Origin: Zonotrichia leucophrys gambelii
Lineage: Eukaryota > Chordata > Aves > Passeriformes > Passerellidae
Direction: 5' to 3'
Assembly (NCBI RefSeq): GCF_028769735.1
Contig: NC_088169.1
Span: 40,524,729 to 40,588,728 of the forward strand
DNA length: 64,000 nt
Shown here: positions 13,501-25,500 of the stretch, piece after piece
Position numbering within the stretch: position 1 is the stretch's first letter
How the letters are laid out: every line of letters begins with the position of its first letter
Program-made: the position numbers and the translations under genes
Notes under the pieces: model-generated
What the model was told of the DNA's origin: nothing
Database searches by the model: none
Seen by the model: only the letters and a program-made list of their open reading frames with translations

Positions 13501-16500
13501 GGTGTGCAGACCTCTGGGGACCAAGAGAGGAAAGTGACAACTGACTCTTGGTTCAGGTAAACTCCTGTCCTCCCTCAGAAGCCTGTGCAGTGTACAGACC
13601 CTGAGTACCTACCACTCCCACTGAGTCCATGTTGAGCTTGCTTGAGCTGTGGGTTGCAGTGAAGAGTGTTAGTCTGGGTTGCACAGCTCTGAGCTCACAT
13701 TCTCTCTTGCCTCCAGGTGCTCTGCTTTGGCTTCCCTTTGAGCATTTTCTTCATTGTCATCAATGAGTTCTGCGAACGGTTCTCCTACTATGGCATGAAA
13801 GGTATGTCCCTCGTCTCCTTGTGCTGAGTGTTGCCCAGGCCTGACTTGGGTCTGTAACCTGTTGTTTTGTTGTTCTTCCTACAGCTGTGCTCACTTTGTA
13901 TTTCACACGTTTCCTACACTGGGAAGACAACTTTGCCACTGCCATCTACCACACATTTGTGGCTCTGTGTTATTTGACGCCGATCCTCGGAGCCATCATT
14001 GCAGACTCTTGGCTGGGAAAGTTTAAGTGAGTGCTTCCTCAGAGAGCAGCCAAAGATCTTGAAAGCTCACCTGAAACTGGTATTACTTAAATCATCACCT
14101 AAAACTGTAGCTCTGAACATCAGCTTCAGAGCTGGTGTTGCCTGCTCCAGGATAGTTTGTTTTATTTCACCAGAGAATGAGGTTTTCACTGATTCAGCTC
14201 AGACTTGAAACTGCACTGTGAGTTAACAAATGTTCCAGATCTGCTAGTTGGTTAAGGGTGGTAACATTTTGCTTTCTGAGCATGCTGCATGTTTTTTCTC
14301 TCACCTGGGCAAAATGTAAGCAAAACTAAGGAGAGTGTTCACCAAGCTGTGAAAATAGATACTGATCAAGATAGTACCACTGCAGTGCTTAGTAATGTGA
14401 CCAGTTTATTTCCAAGGGCTTTATCTCTCTCTCCTTTCCTGATGTTTTGATTCTAAAAGTGTTTACTTTGCCTGAGAAAAAGCACAGTAAAGATTTTATG
14501 GAGGGTTATGAGCCATGAGTGTAAGACCTTGCCAAAGGTCTCCCAGAGATCAGAGATGTGCTGTGCAGTCAGCTGCACTGTCTTCTTCTGCTGTAGGGAC
14601 AGCCCCTGGGAGCCCAGCGCTGCAACCACAGCCCCGTGAGCTCTGTGCAGCTGCTCTGAGCAGTGCAAACTCATTGCAGCTAGCTGGACGTCTTACAGAT
14701 TGCAGCCTAAAAATATTATGCACTTGCCTGTCTACATGCTATGGTTTATTTTTAAAATTTATTTTGGCTTTTTCATGTTTTATCAAGATGAAATTTTCCA
14801 GAGCTCGTTTCTCTTCTTCTTTAGTACTTGGATATGCCCGTGCTGCAACTGAAAGGCCCAGACCTTTAACAGGAGCTTGCTAGGATGGCTTAAATAAGAG
14901 AAAACATGCTTTAGGATATGCCATTAGGTATTAACACCCAAAAATGCAGCAAGGTGTCATGAGGAAAGCTTAAACAAGAATTTTTAAAAAAAATCTATGA
15001 TGTCGAGTGGAAGGGGAGATAACCTAGGCACTGTTAATGACCCTTAAAGGAGAGGCTCCAGTCTTCCACAATCCATGTACTTGGTGCAATGCCTGTCAAG
15101 AAGTGTGACGGGACATGCTCACGGATCGTGGGGTGTGAATTTCTTGGGGAAAATACTACAGAAACCACAGTTATTTTTTTAAGTGTGTGCCATCAATGCA
15201 ATGTCAATTATGTAAGTCTTTGCAGTGGGTTCATAAGCCTCACAAATAAAACCCAGAAGTTTCACTCCTGATTAGCTCAGTTTCAGCTTTAATTGGAGAC
15301 TTTTCCCCAGGTTGCTAGGTAAATAAAGTGACTCTGTGACAGTGCTATAAAAAAGCGCACCCCATTAAGCTGTGTCTATTAAATACCACTAAAGAGCAGA
15401 CTTCATGTTGCCCCACTTTATAGATTTTGTTTTTACTACACTACAGATGAGGTCAATTTTAAGTCAGAGAAACCTTGTTTAAAGTGAGAGGAACTTGCTC
15501 AATTTCCCTCTTGTGTCAGGGCGCTGCTCCAAGCTTGCTGTGAGGATCTCTTGCCTATGTCAAATAGCTGTTCTAGGTCTTTGAGCATTGTCTTTCATTC
15601 TCCTACCTTGCACTTGATTTGGGACCACTCCTGAAAGCTGGGGTTTTAATAATTTCACATCATTGCATTATGTTTCTCCTGCTTTTCCTCCAACCTGGAG
15701 ACCTGTGTCTGTGCCTATTGAATGGAGGCCCACCCAAGGACACAAGCGAACATGGATTAAACTTCAGCTGTGTACTTAGGGTCCAACAAAGTGAAAATGG
15801 AACGTGCTTTTACTTACAGAAAAGAGGACTGGACCCTAAAGCCAGGGTGGGAGACTTGGTAATTATGCAGTACTATTGCCCTAGGCTCCTCCTGGCCAAG
15901 GTAGTCAGGCTGAAAGCCTGCAGCCTGCACACTTGAGTGCAGCTCTTACTCAGATCTGAGTGTAAATTGTTGGTACACTTACAGTGAAGAAGGTGTCTTA
16001 TAGAGTTGTTGTTCACAACAGTATTTCAGGGGTATTGCCATGTGTGAAGCAGATTTTTGATTTTTCCTTTTTTTTGTAGTCCTGCAACTAAAATCTAAAA
16101 TACCATAGGGAATGCTTAATGCCCCTTAAATCAGTGTAAATTGCAGATTTTAGTTTTGCAGAGTAGTCTATTTGAACTTCAGCATATAAAAATATGAAAA
16201 TAGCATTCTTGATTTGGTCATTAAAAAGGCAACCACTTAAGATACTGTGACCTAGTGATACCTATAGAATCCATTTTTTATCATGCCTTTATTAATTAAA
16301 GGCTACCTTATTAAATAAAGGCTACATAGAATAATAATAATAAAAAGAAATACTGTGGCTGTGGCATGTGACCTGATTTTTATACTGGCTTCTGACAAGT
16401 TCAGTCCATAACTCATTGTAAGTTAGTTTTTTTCATTACCAAGAATCTTTAAAGTAAGCAAAAAGTCTGCACTAGCTGTGGAATTATCTTTGTGTTAGTG

Positions 16501-19500
16501 TGTTAACATATCTAAGAAAATGTATCTCCTCTCTTGACAACAGGACCATTCTCTACCTGTCCATTGTCTATGCCATTGGGCAGACAGTGCTGTCCGTGGG
16601 CTCCATAAATGACCTGACAGATCACAACCAGGATGGCTCTCCCGATGCTATCGCAGTGAACGTGTGAGTTGCCTTGTACATATTTTTTGTCCCAGGCAAG
16701 TGAATGATGGGGCAACTTAAGTTTATGTTACTTGAATTTCAACTGTCTTTCAACCAGTCTATTATGTATGCTGTAAGAACTAACACAAAATGATGGGGTT
16801 TTTTTTCTTGTCTCCTTTGTTCCAGTGCTCTGTCCATGGTTGGCTTGATCCTTATTGCCTTCGGTACTGGTGGGATCAAACCGTGTGTGTCAGCATTTGG
16901 TGGAGATCAGTTTGAAGATGATCAGGTAACAATGTCTTACAGATTTTCAGTTATACAGATTCTCTAACTAATGTTTGACTATTATAGTACTCTCATATTA
17001 TACATGTTTGAATAGATGCATGGTTTTTCCTAAGGAGCTGAAGAAGGAGCTTGTAAATTATTTGTCTTGAATTGTCTTCAATGGCACTGATTTTTTGATC
17101 TAGGCACATCAAGGTGGTTGTGGCTAAGCCTTTCTAAACATCTTCCTGTTTTTACTGTAGGAAAAGCAAAGAAGTACCTTCTTCTCTCTCTTTTATTTGT
17201 CCATTAATGCTGGAAGTCTTTTATCTACTTTAATCACTCCAACTATCAGAGGTAAGGTCACATGTTTGTTGACGATTGTTAAACACCAGAAAAGGTGTGT
17301 TGGATTGCAGTCCAGTCCAGTTAAAGTTCAGGTTCTGTTCTCTGACACACTGGACTTATCTAGCAAATAGTCTTCAGTGTGTCATCCAGCTTCTCAGAGA
17401 TGAGGTACTCTCAAAAACAAGCCAGTTGAAAGCCTTCATTGCCTTTAGGGCCAGAAGTACTAGATCTGAAGAGACATGCTGGAGCTAGCAGCTTGTATGC
17501 CTACTGCACGTTGTAATTCCACTAAGGTACAAATGTGTCACATCTCCAATACCTGTGAAGTATCACACTTGATAGAATTGTATTGCTTCCTGGGAAAGGA
17601 AGGGGGGAGAGAGCCTTCTCCTCTGGAAATGTGCCCATGCTAAGTACAGAAGCATCTCTGCATGTAGGAATATATTAATCCATGTGACAAAGTAAATAAT
17701 TTTTCATCTTTTTAAATAAGAAAGTTATGTTGTCTTTTGCTTGTGAAGAATAGCATGATCCTAAACAAACCCCAGCAATTTGCTAACCTGTGTGCATATG
17801 GATTTCTGTGGCAAGCTTGCACAGATGGTGCTGTATGGATGCACTTGCCAGCAGTTTCACAAGGCTGCTTTTCCCAAAAGCAAGGAAACAGCATGTGAAT
17901 TCTGGAATAACCCAAAAGCACCGGGCTGAACTTCTGGCCTTTGGATTTCTTGACTGGAAAAGACTCTGTAGAAGAGTTTTAGATGTTTGCTTAATGCAAA
18001 TTCTACCCTTTCCCAAAAAAAAAGGAGAGATGCATGAGGCACAGCATGTAGTTTACTTCCTTGCTGATACAGGGTGAAAAATTCCTTGGAAAAAAAAATG
18101 ACAAATTGAGCTGAGGGAAGTGATAACCGGTTTCAGCCTGGAAAGGTTTGACCAGAAGACTTATACAATTAAATCAAGGCATGAATTATCTGCAAGCTAC
18201 CATTTTTTCCCCAATCATATTATCTAATTTTCCTTTTAGAAGAAGTATGGAAAGAATGTAATGATTTTGTTTAGTCTTTTATTTTATACTGCTGAAGTCA
18301 GTGAGAGTCAAATCTGTGACTAATGCCAAGGAGGGGAGGGGGCTGGTGATTGTGGTTTTGTTTCAACAAGCTACACTTACATCACTAAAATCTTTGCTTA
18401 TGAACTTGGCCCAAAACTTTTGTAATCTAGTTCCTTTCTCACTAAGGACATGCTTTTGACCCTTCTAGTGTAATTCTTCATGTCTCAGTGTAAAACTAGA
18501 TGTAAATTTCCTGTGAGGAGATCCTGAGAGGCATTAGGCTGTTTGGCCTGGAGAAGAGAAGGCAAAGGGGGCATTTTAACCAAGTAGAAATATCCCTGAT
18601 GGGGAATGAAGAGGACAGAGCCAGGCTTTCCTCAGTGGTACCCAGTGTCAGATCAAGAGGCAATGGGCACAAGCTGAAATAGAGGAGGTTCCCTCTGAAC
18701 ATCAGGAAACTCTTTTTCACTCTTAGGGTGATCAGCAATTGGCACAGGATGCCCAGAGAGGTTGTGGAGTCTCCATCTGTGGAAATACTCAAAAGCCATC
18801 TGGACACATTCCTAGACAATTGCTTCCAGGTAGCCCTAGCTGAGCAGGGCACTTGGCCTGGATGATGCCCAGAGGTCCCTTGCCCTTGAACTGTTCTGTG
18901 ATACATAAATCCCCTTTCCAATATTGAGAGATAAGTTGAATACTGATCCTCCACTCTGAGGGTGTTGGTAGACTGATTTGTTGTTCCCGCAAGAGTTTTC
19001 AGTGAATGCAAAGACCAGAAACCATTTGGAAAACATCAGCAGTGCTGACTGGGTCTTTTATTTGATGTTATTTTTACTTCAGCTTCAGAGTGTGGCATTC
19101 ATAGCAAACAGGAATGTTACCCCCTCGCTTTTGGAGTTCCTGCTATCCTCATGGCTGTTGCCTTGGGTAGGTGAATCTCTTGCTATCCTGTTGCCTTGGT
19201 AATTAGATGATAATCTCAGAATAATGACAGTGTGATAGAAATTCCCAGGTATTGACCTCTCCCAATACCTGATCATTTCTGTGATTTTTGACTTAATTTT
19301 TTTCCTGGATGGGAAGGTGGGTGGGATTAATCTGATGTACTAACTTTTACTGAAGAGTCTGATTTACCAGGAGAGTTGGATGGGGCTGGGCTGAGGCATG
19401 AATATATGCTTGAATTCTGTACATCATGTAAACTACTGGCTATGTTTCTTGGATTACTGGTGTGTACAAATTGATCTTTTGAATGCAGGGTGAGAACTCT

Positions 19501-22500
19501 CAGAAAATGTGTGTTTTGGATATTGTCTGTAGTCCAGGATTATAATCTGTGTAAGGTGATTGTCCCTGAGCTGGAGAAATCCCATATTTGATATGTCAGT
19601 ACTTCTCAAACACCTGCATTTTTACCAGCTGTGCTACAGGTCACTCCCCAAGCCTTCCTGCTGCCCAAGAAACCGGGGGTGCCATTAGATGGTCCTTGTT
19701 CTTCCTGGTCCTGCCTGGGAGCCCACCTGGCTGCCAGTGCCCTCGCCTTGCCCGTGAGCCCAGCCCAGGCTGGATGGTGGCTGTGGGGCTCTGCCTGTGC
19801 CTGCCCTGGGTGTGGGATGGTGAGGCTGAGCAACGTGCCTGGGAGCAGAGGACACCTTGGCCAGTCCTGCATTCAGGCAGAGCCTTGTGTGTCCCTGCAT
19901 GATGTGAGCTCCTGAAAAGGAGCCCCTACAGCAAGGCCAGAGTCAAGGTCCTAAATGCCCTCGTTTTGACCATCCCTCAGTTGAGCAAACCTCCCACTGA
20001 GCACTTACTGTGGGAGTATGCAGATTTAGTTTTTGTCCTGAATAGAAGCAATCTGCTGGTATTAATTTGATTGGTCTTACTGTATGATAGCATGTGAATA
20101 GGCAATTGCATTGCTTCTTGGGAGGCTTATTCCCACCCTGATTATCTCTTTGGCTTGCAGTTTCCATACCTAATTATTTGCCACTATTTTAATTTAATCC
20201 TGAGTTGCTTTTCTGTTTGCATATTGTAGTTGTGTTTGTAATTGGAAGCAGAATGTACAAGAAAGTTAAACCACAAGGAAATGTAATGCTTGAAGTTTCC
20301 AAATGTGTTGGAGTAAGTACTGCTTACATTCCCCAAACCCCTGGCAGCCATTCCTAAAGCTGTTCTGTAAATGTGCCACAATGAGAAGTCTGTCTTAATA
20401 TGAGGAAAGTTTCTGAAGGTTTTTGCTTTATTACAGAAGGCTTCATACTGATACATCCACATTTAGGGTGTCTTTTTATGCATATCTTGATTTATATGCG
20501 GATTTATGCACATAGGAAACAAAATCAGGTGTCATTGTTATGTAAAAACTTATCCCAACTTGTGGGAATCATTCCTTCCACATTTGTGCCCCTTTATGCA
20601 GAAAGAGACAAACATGCCTTGAGCTGAGTCAAGAGCAGAGCTACTAGTGCATCTTATCAGCAAAAACTTATTACTTATTAAAAGAATATTATTTACAATC
20701 CAGAGGTTTATTGTTCCCCACTGCATTAAGGAAATTCTGGGGGTTGCACATCAGTGTGATCTTGCAAGGAAAGGAGTGGAATCTGCAGGAATAGCACCTC
20801 ATGTCCCAACTTTGCAGAGCCTCAACCTTGAGATCAAATTTATTCATGCATGAGGTACTTCATTCTCCATACAGATCTGCCATCTTTATACAGCTCAGCC
20901 TATTGCCTATCTTGTAAGCACTGTCAAAACCAAATCTCTGTAGGTGACTTTGGCCATTACTTAGAGTGCTGCTCTGAAGGCCCAGCTTGGCTGTAAATGT
21001 TATTCCATGCAGAAAATCTTAGGAGTCCCCTGGGACCGTATTTATGTATATTCCATGTCAAGATGTGAGACATACCTACAAGATGGAGCTTGTCATAGGA
21101 GCTTCTCTCCTACAGCCATTCAGCCTTGAAAACCTGTGCATATGACACTACTCTATTTACTGCTGTACATAAGTAAGTCTGAGGAAGGCACATCTTCCAG
21201 CTCCTCACAGCAACCCACATGGAGAGGGACTGCTCTGAGTCCTCAGAGAATCTCATGCTCTGAGCTGTTTGGTCCACCTGACCCCAAGTGCACGCTCTGC
21301 TGATTATGCAGTGTGAGGCCTTAAAAACAACGTTCCCCTAGATGACTGGAGTGGGTAACAAAAGTTGAGTCACCTTTAGCACCCTCTAAACACAAGAAGC
21401 CAGGAGCATCATCTCTAATGACAAACCAGTTTGCAGTTTTAAGTATTTGTAGTGCCATTAAACATAATTGTCTCTCCTCAGTTTGCCATCAAAAACAGGT
21501 TTCGTCATCGCAGCAAGGAGTTCCCCAAGAGAGAGCACTGGCTGGACTGGGCAAGTGACAAGTATGATGTAAGTACTGGGGGAGCCTCCTGTGCTGTGAC
21601 ATCTGCTGACCCTCAGCTTCTCTCTGCTCTGATCCATTGCCTCATGCACTGGGCAAATAGTTTTGGGCCTCTCCATCATTCAGTAACTGACCTGGCCAAA
21701 CCTCAGTGCTCTCGTGTCACTGCAGGTTATCTCCTCAGCTCCTGTGGGAGAAAGTAGAGCTGTGTGTCTCAATGCTCTGTGTAATCATAGGCTGTCCAGG
21801 GAAATTCAAGGGAGACAAAAAAAGTTCTTTCCCTTGCCAAACAAATACAAACATTTAAGTTTTTTTGTTAGGGAAATAGCAAGAATTATATTTCTTTCTC
21901 TATTTCCCATATCTCATGGCTGCAGATGGGAAAAGGGAAGTGATGCTGCCTGTCATTGTTAATGCACAGGTTAGGGCCATAATACTTTTCTTGGTATGAA
22001 ACATTAGAGTTATGCTTTGGAATTTCAGTTTAAGTGAGTAAACACTTAGACTGCATCCCCTCCAAACTCAGTACAATTTCTTATCATGACTCTCAAAGCC
22101 TTGTATCCCATAGTTCCCAACTTGTCCCTTGCCTACTATCCTCTCCAATGGCAGCACAAACCTTAGCCTGTCACCTTTATTTTCCTTTTGCCTGTATGCT
22201 TTGTTCTTATGTGAAATTCCTCAGTTGCCTATTGCTCAAATGTCCACTTCACTCAGTGCTCAATCTCATGCTGCCATCAGTGTACATGCAAAGAGGCCCA
22301 AGTCTTTCTGATATCAGTTACCTTTAACCAGCAGCCCTTCCCACACACACAAGCAGACTTTGTACTGTTTTAACAGAAGTCATCAGATATAGCCACAACA
22401 TGCAAAGTTGAATGTGTGGGTAAACATTACACGATGGGTCTTTACCTGTTGCTGTCATGTGCGTAGTAGTCTGAAACTGTCTTGTTTTTTTATCCCCTTT

Positions 22501-25500
22501 CTTTTTGAACCAATTCCTCTTGTGTGATTTTTATTTTCTGCAGAAACGACTGATTGCTCAGATAAAGATGGTGTTGAGGGTGCTTTTCCTTTACATCCCT
22601 CTCCCCATGTTCTGGGCAGTTTTTGACCAACAGGTAAGTAGAAAGGGTTTGGCTTGGTAACTAGAGCTGTGCCATGTCAGTCTATATGGGAGCATGGAAA
22701 AACAAATTCTTTATCCTTGTTTTATTGCAAAGGGTAGTCACTGAGTCATGTCAATACAAGATGATCTGCAGCCAGGGGCAATCTTGGTTTATCTGAGTAC
22801 ACCCAGGACAGATTCAGTGACTGAGGCCTCTCCAAATCTTGTATCAGCCTGGGACTCAGGGGATGGAACAGTAATTTAAAGCTCTCTTAGCACTAATGTT
22901 TCTTCAGTTGTCAGTTGTCAGATGAAATTTAGGGTCCTTGTGTTAATGAGCTGGAGAACCAGTGTTTAAATGATCTGGATGCTTAATCACTCACACCTTG
23001 TTATAAATACCTTACACCTTCAAGCAGAAGTGTGATCCTGTAAGTCCCATTCACTTGGTGAACTGGCTGCTCAAGGCCCACAAAAGCATCAGTTATAGTG
23101 AAGCACGGAAGTAGGAATTTAGGAAGATGCTTGAGAGAGAACCAGGGGCTAAAAACCTTATCCAAGGCAGATGGGAGGAAGCTTGCTGCAGAGTTCCCAT
23201 GTCCTACTGCTCCAGTGCAGTGCCTGTGAGCTGTAGCTGCCAGCGTGACCTGTTGCAATTGGAGCTCTGAATTCCTGCTGTGAAATTCAGAGCTCAGTAC
23301 TCATTCCCAGGGTAATATCTCGGGCAGTGCTGTGTTGTGGCTGGCTGAAGGACCTTGTGACAGATGCAGCAGTAGCGTTCTTGTCCCATCCTGGGCTCAG
23401 GCCTGAAGTCTGCCCTGCCTGTCCCAGCCACAGGCAGTTTCTGGGGCAGGGGGCTCCAGGCAGGTCAGGCCCTGGCTTGTCCTCTGTCTGTGGGAAGGAA
23501 GGAAGGATGGGTGAGTGGGATGTGGGGGCTGCTGGGGCTCAGGCCAGTGGCACACGGGCCCTGGGCTGGCTCCTGTGCCCAGCACCCAGCAGTGCCCTGC
23601 ACAGGATGGCCCTGCCCTCTCTCCAGCTGATTTCTGCATCTAAGTTCTTTTCTGCTGTATTTCACAAAACAAGTAAAGGAAGTGGAATGGGCCACTTTGT
23701 TCCAAGGTTTACATTGCAGACTAAGAATACTCCCATAGCAAGCTAGCTTTACTTTTTCTTGTATTGCATGTCTTTTCCAACATTTCACTTATGAAAACAA
23801 TTCAAAAGGACCTTGAGAACATTGATTTACTGTGACATCTAATTTTTTCTTCTCTTATTAAGGGGTCAAGATGGACACTGCAAGCCACAGCAATGGATGG
23901 GGATTTTGTAGGTTACTTTTTATTCCTTTTTTCTTTAATTACCACTTTACAGACCCGTTTTATTTGTTGTCACAATATTAAAAATTATTTCTGTTTTTCT
24001 TCACCAGGGTTTTAAAATTCAACCAGACCAAATGCAGGTACGTTAATTTTCTATCTACGAATTTCAAGTACTTCTTAAAGATTGTATACATATTGCCCTC
24101 ACTTATAAAAAGCACTTTGAAAAATATTTAATTTTTCTCTCATGTTCGTCTTCCCCAGATTGTGAATCCAATCCTGATTGTTATAATGGTCCCAGTTGCA
24201 GATTCGTTGATTTATCCTTTAATCAGGAAATGCAAGCTGAATTTTACGTAAGTTGATGTTATTACCTGATTTCAAACGAGGCTCATTTTATTGGTTTCTG
24301 TAACTGGCTCTTCCAGCCTTAATGTAAGAAAAGAGCAAGCATTCAGCTAAGGATGAAAGAGAAGTGTATTTAAAATGGTTTAATATTTCAACAAAATATA
24401 AAAAAAACCCAGAATACTGCAAGTGGTATGTAGAGGCATCACAGATTATAAGAGGAGAATCTAAGAGAAGAGTGACAATGTTTTTCAGTTGAGGACAAAA
24501 ATCTTTTGATTGCAGGAGAGATGATCTTGATTGCTTCCCATATCCCTTATATCTACCCCTTCTCCCTCCTGAGGAACAAATGAAGTAGAAAGACAACATA
24601 CATCCTTGGCATTTGTCATGCTTTGGGCTAAAAAGCAACTGAGACACAAAACATTTCCTCTTCAGTCTCAGCTGGGAAGTCTGACTTATTGAATCCTTCT
24701 AGGTGAAGCTTTGGGGGTATTCCACTTTATTTTTCAATGTTGTTGAAGAAGTGTCTGGCAGTTGCAAGAATGCTTGGAGAGGCAGAAGAGAATACAGTTC
24801 TTCAGATAATTTTCAGACAGCCAAAGTGCACTGCTGTTTTTCCATATAGCTGTTAAAAATCTAGGGTGTGTGCTATGCTGGGAACACTGTCATTCATTTG
24901 TGCATATTCTGAACTGGATAAATGATGCCACAAATGACACATATACTCTAAATCTATCCTTACAGCTTAACTGCATGCCAGTAGAGGTCTCCTAATCCAA
25001 CAAATTTCCCTGACCATTTTTGTTCAATCTTATTTAAACATAGCAATATGGAGACAAGCTGTTACTCTGTTTTTAAAGGCATATCTTCTTGTCTCTTTCT
25101 TGTTTTACAGCTAACAACTGTATTGGATTGGGGGTTTTTTTCCTGCAAAACCAGATTTTTTCAGGAACCTAATAATCATGGTCAGTCAATGTTTGTGCCC
25201 AGCAGATGCAGAGTAACAGGTTGTTAGGATGCTGCAGGAAAGATGCATTTCCTGATAGTGTGGCTATGAATTGAGAGGTTCCCAGCTTAGCAGAACACTT
25301 TCTGTAAAAACATCCAAAATGTAATAATGTGCTAGTTGTGGCCATTTGAGTTTCCCAGAGTGGAAAGAAAAAAGCAAGCAGCTGAAGCTTTGAATTGTCA
25401 CTTTTCTTGAATCTCTTGTGTCTTTTGTTGTGCCAGGCCCCTGAAGAAGATGACTGTGGGGATGTTCCTCGGCTCCATGGCTTTTGTTGCTGCTGCCCTC

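Larger units (their letters stand above)
10809..13716 (+). other. SLC15A1: SLC15A1 intron 2
   Basis: A 2.9-kb intron with no recognised mobile element. It contains two small tandem-type duplications near 11100-11140 and 11440-11475, listed separately. Confidence 0.8.

Noticed and set aside
15619..15936. 105-residue plus-strand frame in SLC15A1 intron 4
   Set aside because: No splice sites in phase with exons 4 and 5 and no family resemblance; exon 4 joins exon 5 perfectly without it.
16291..16325. Imperfect duplication ending AAAGGCTAC
   Set aside because: A short AT-rich slippage repeat with no evident consequence.
23327..23746. 139-residue plus-strand frame in SLC15A1 intron 11
   Set aside because: GC-rich intronic block with an opposite-strand frame of similar length. 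Exons 11 and 12 join in phase without it.
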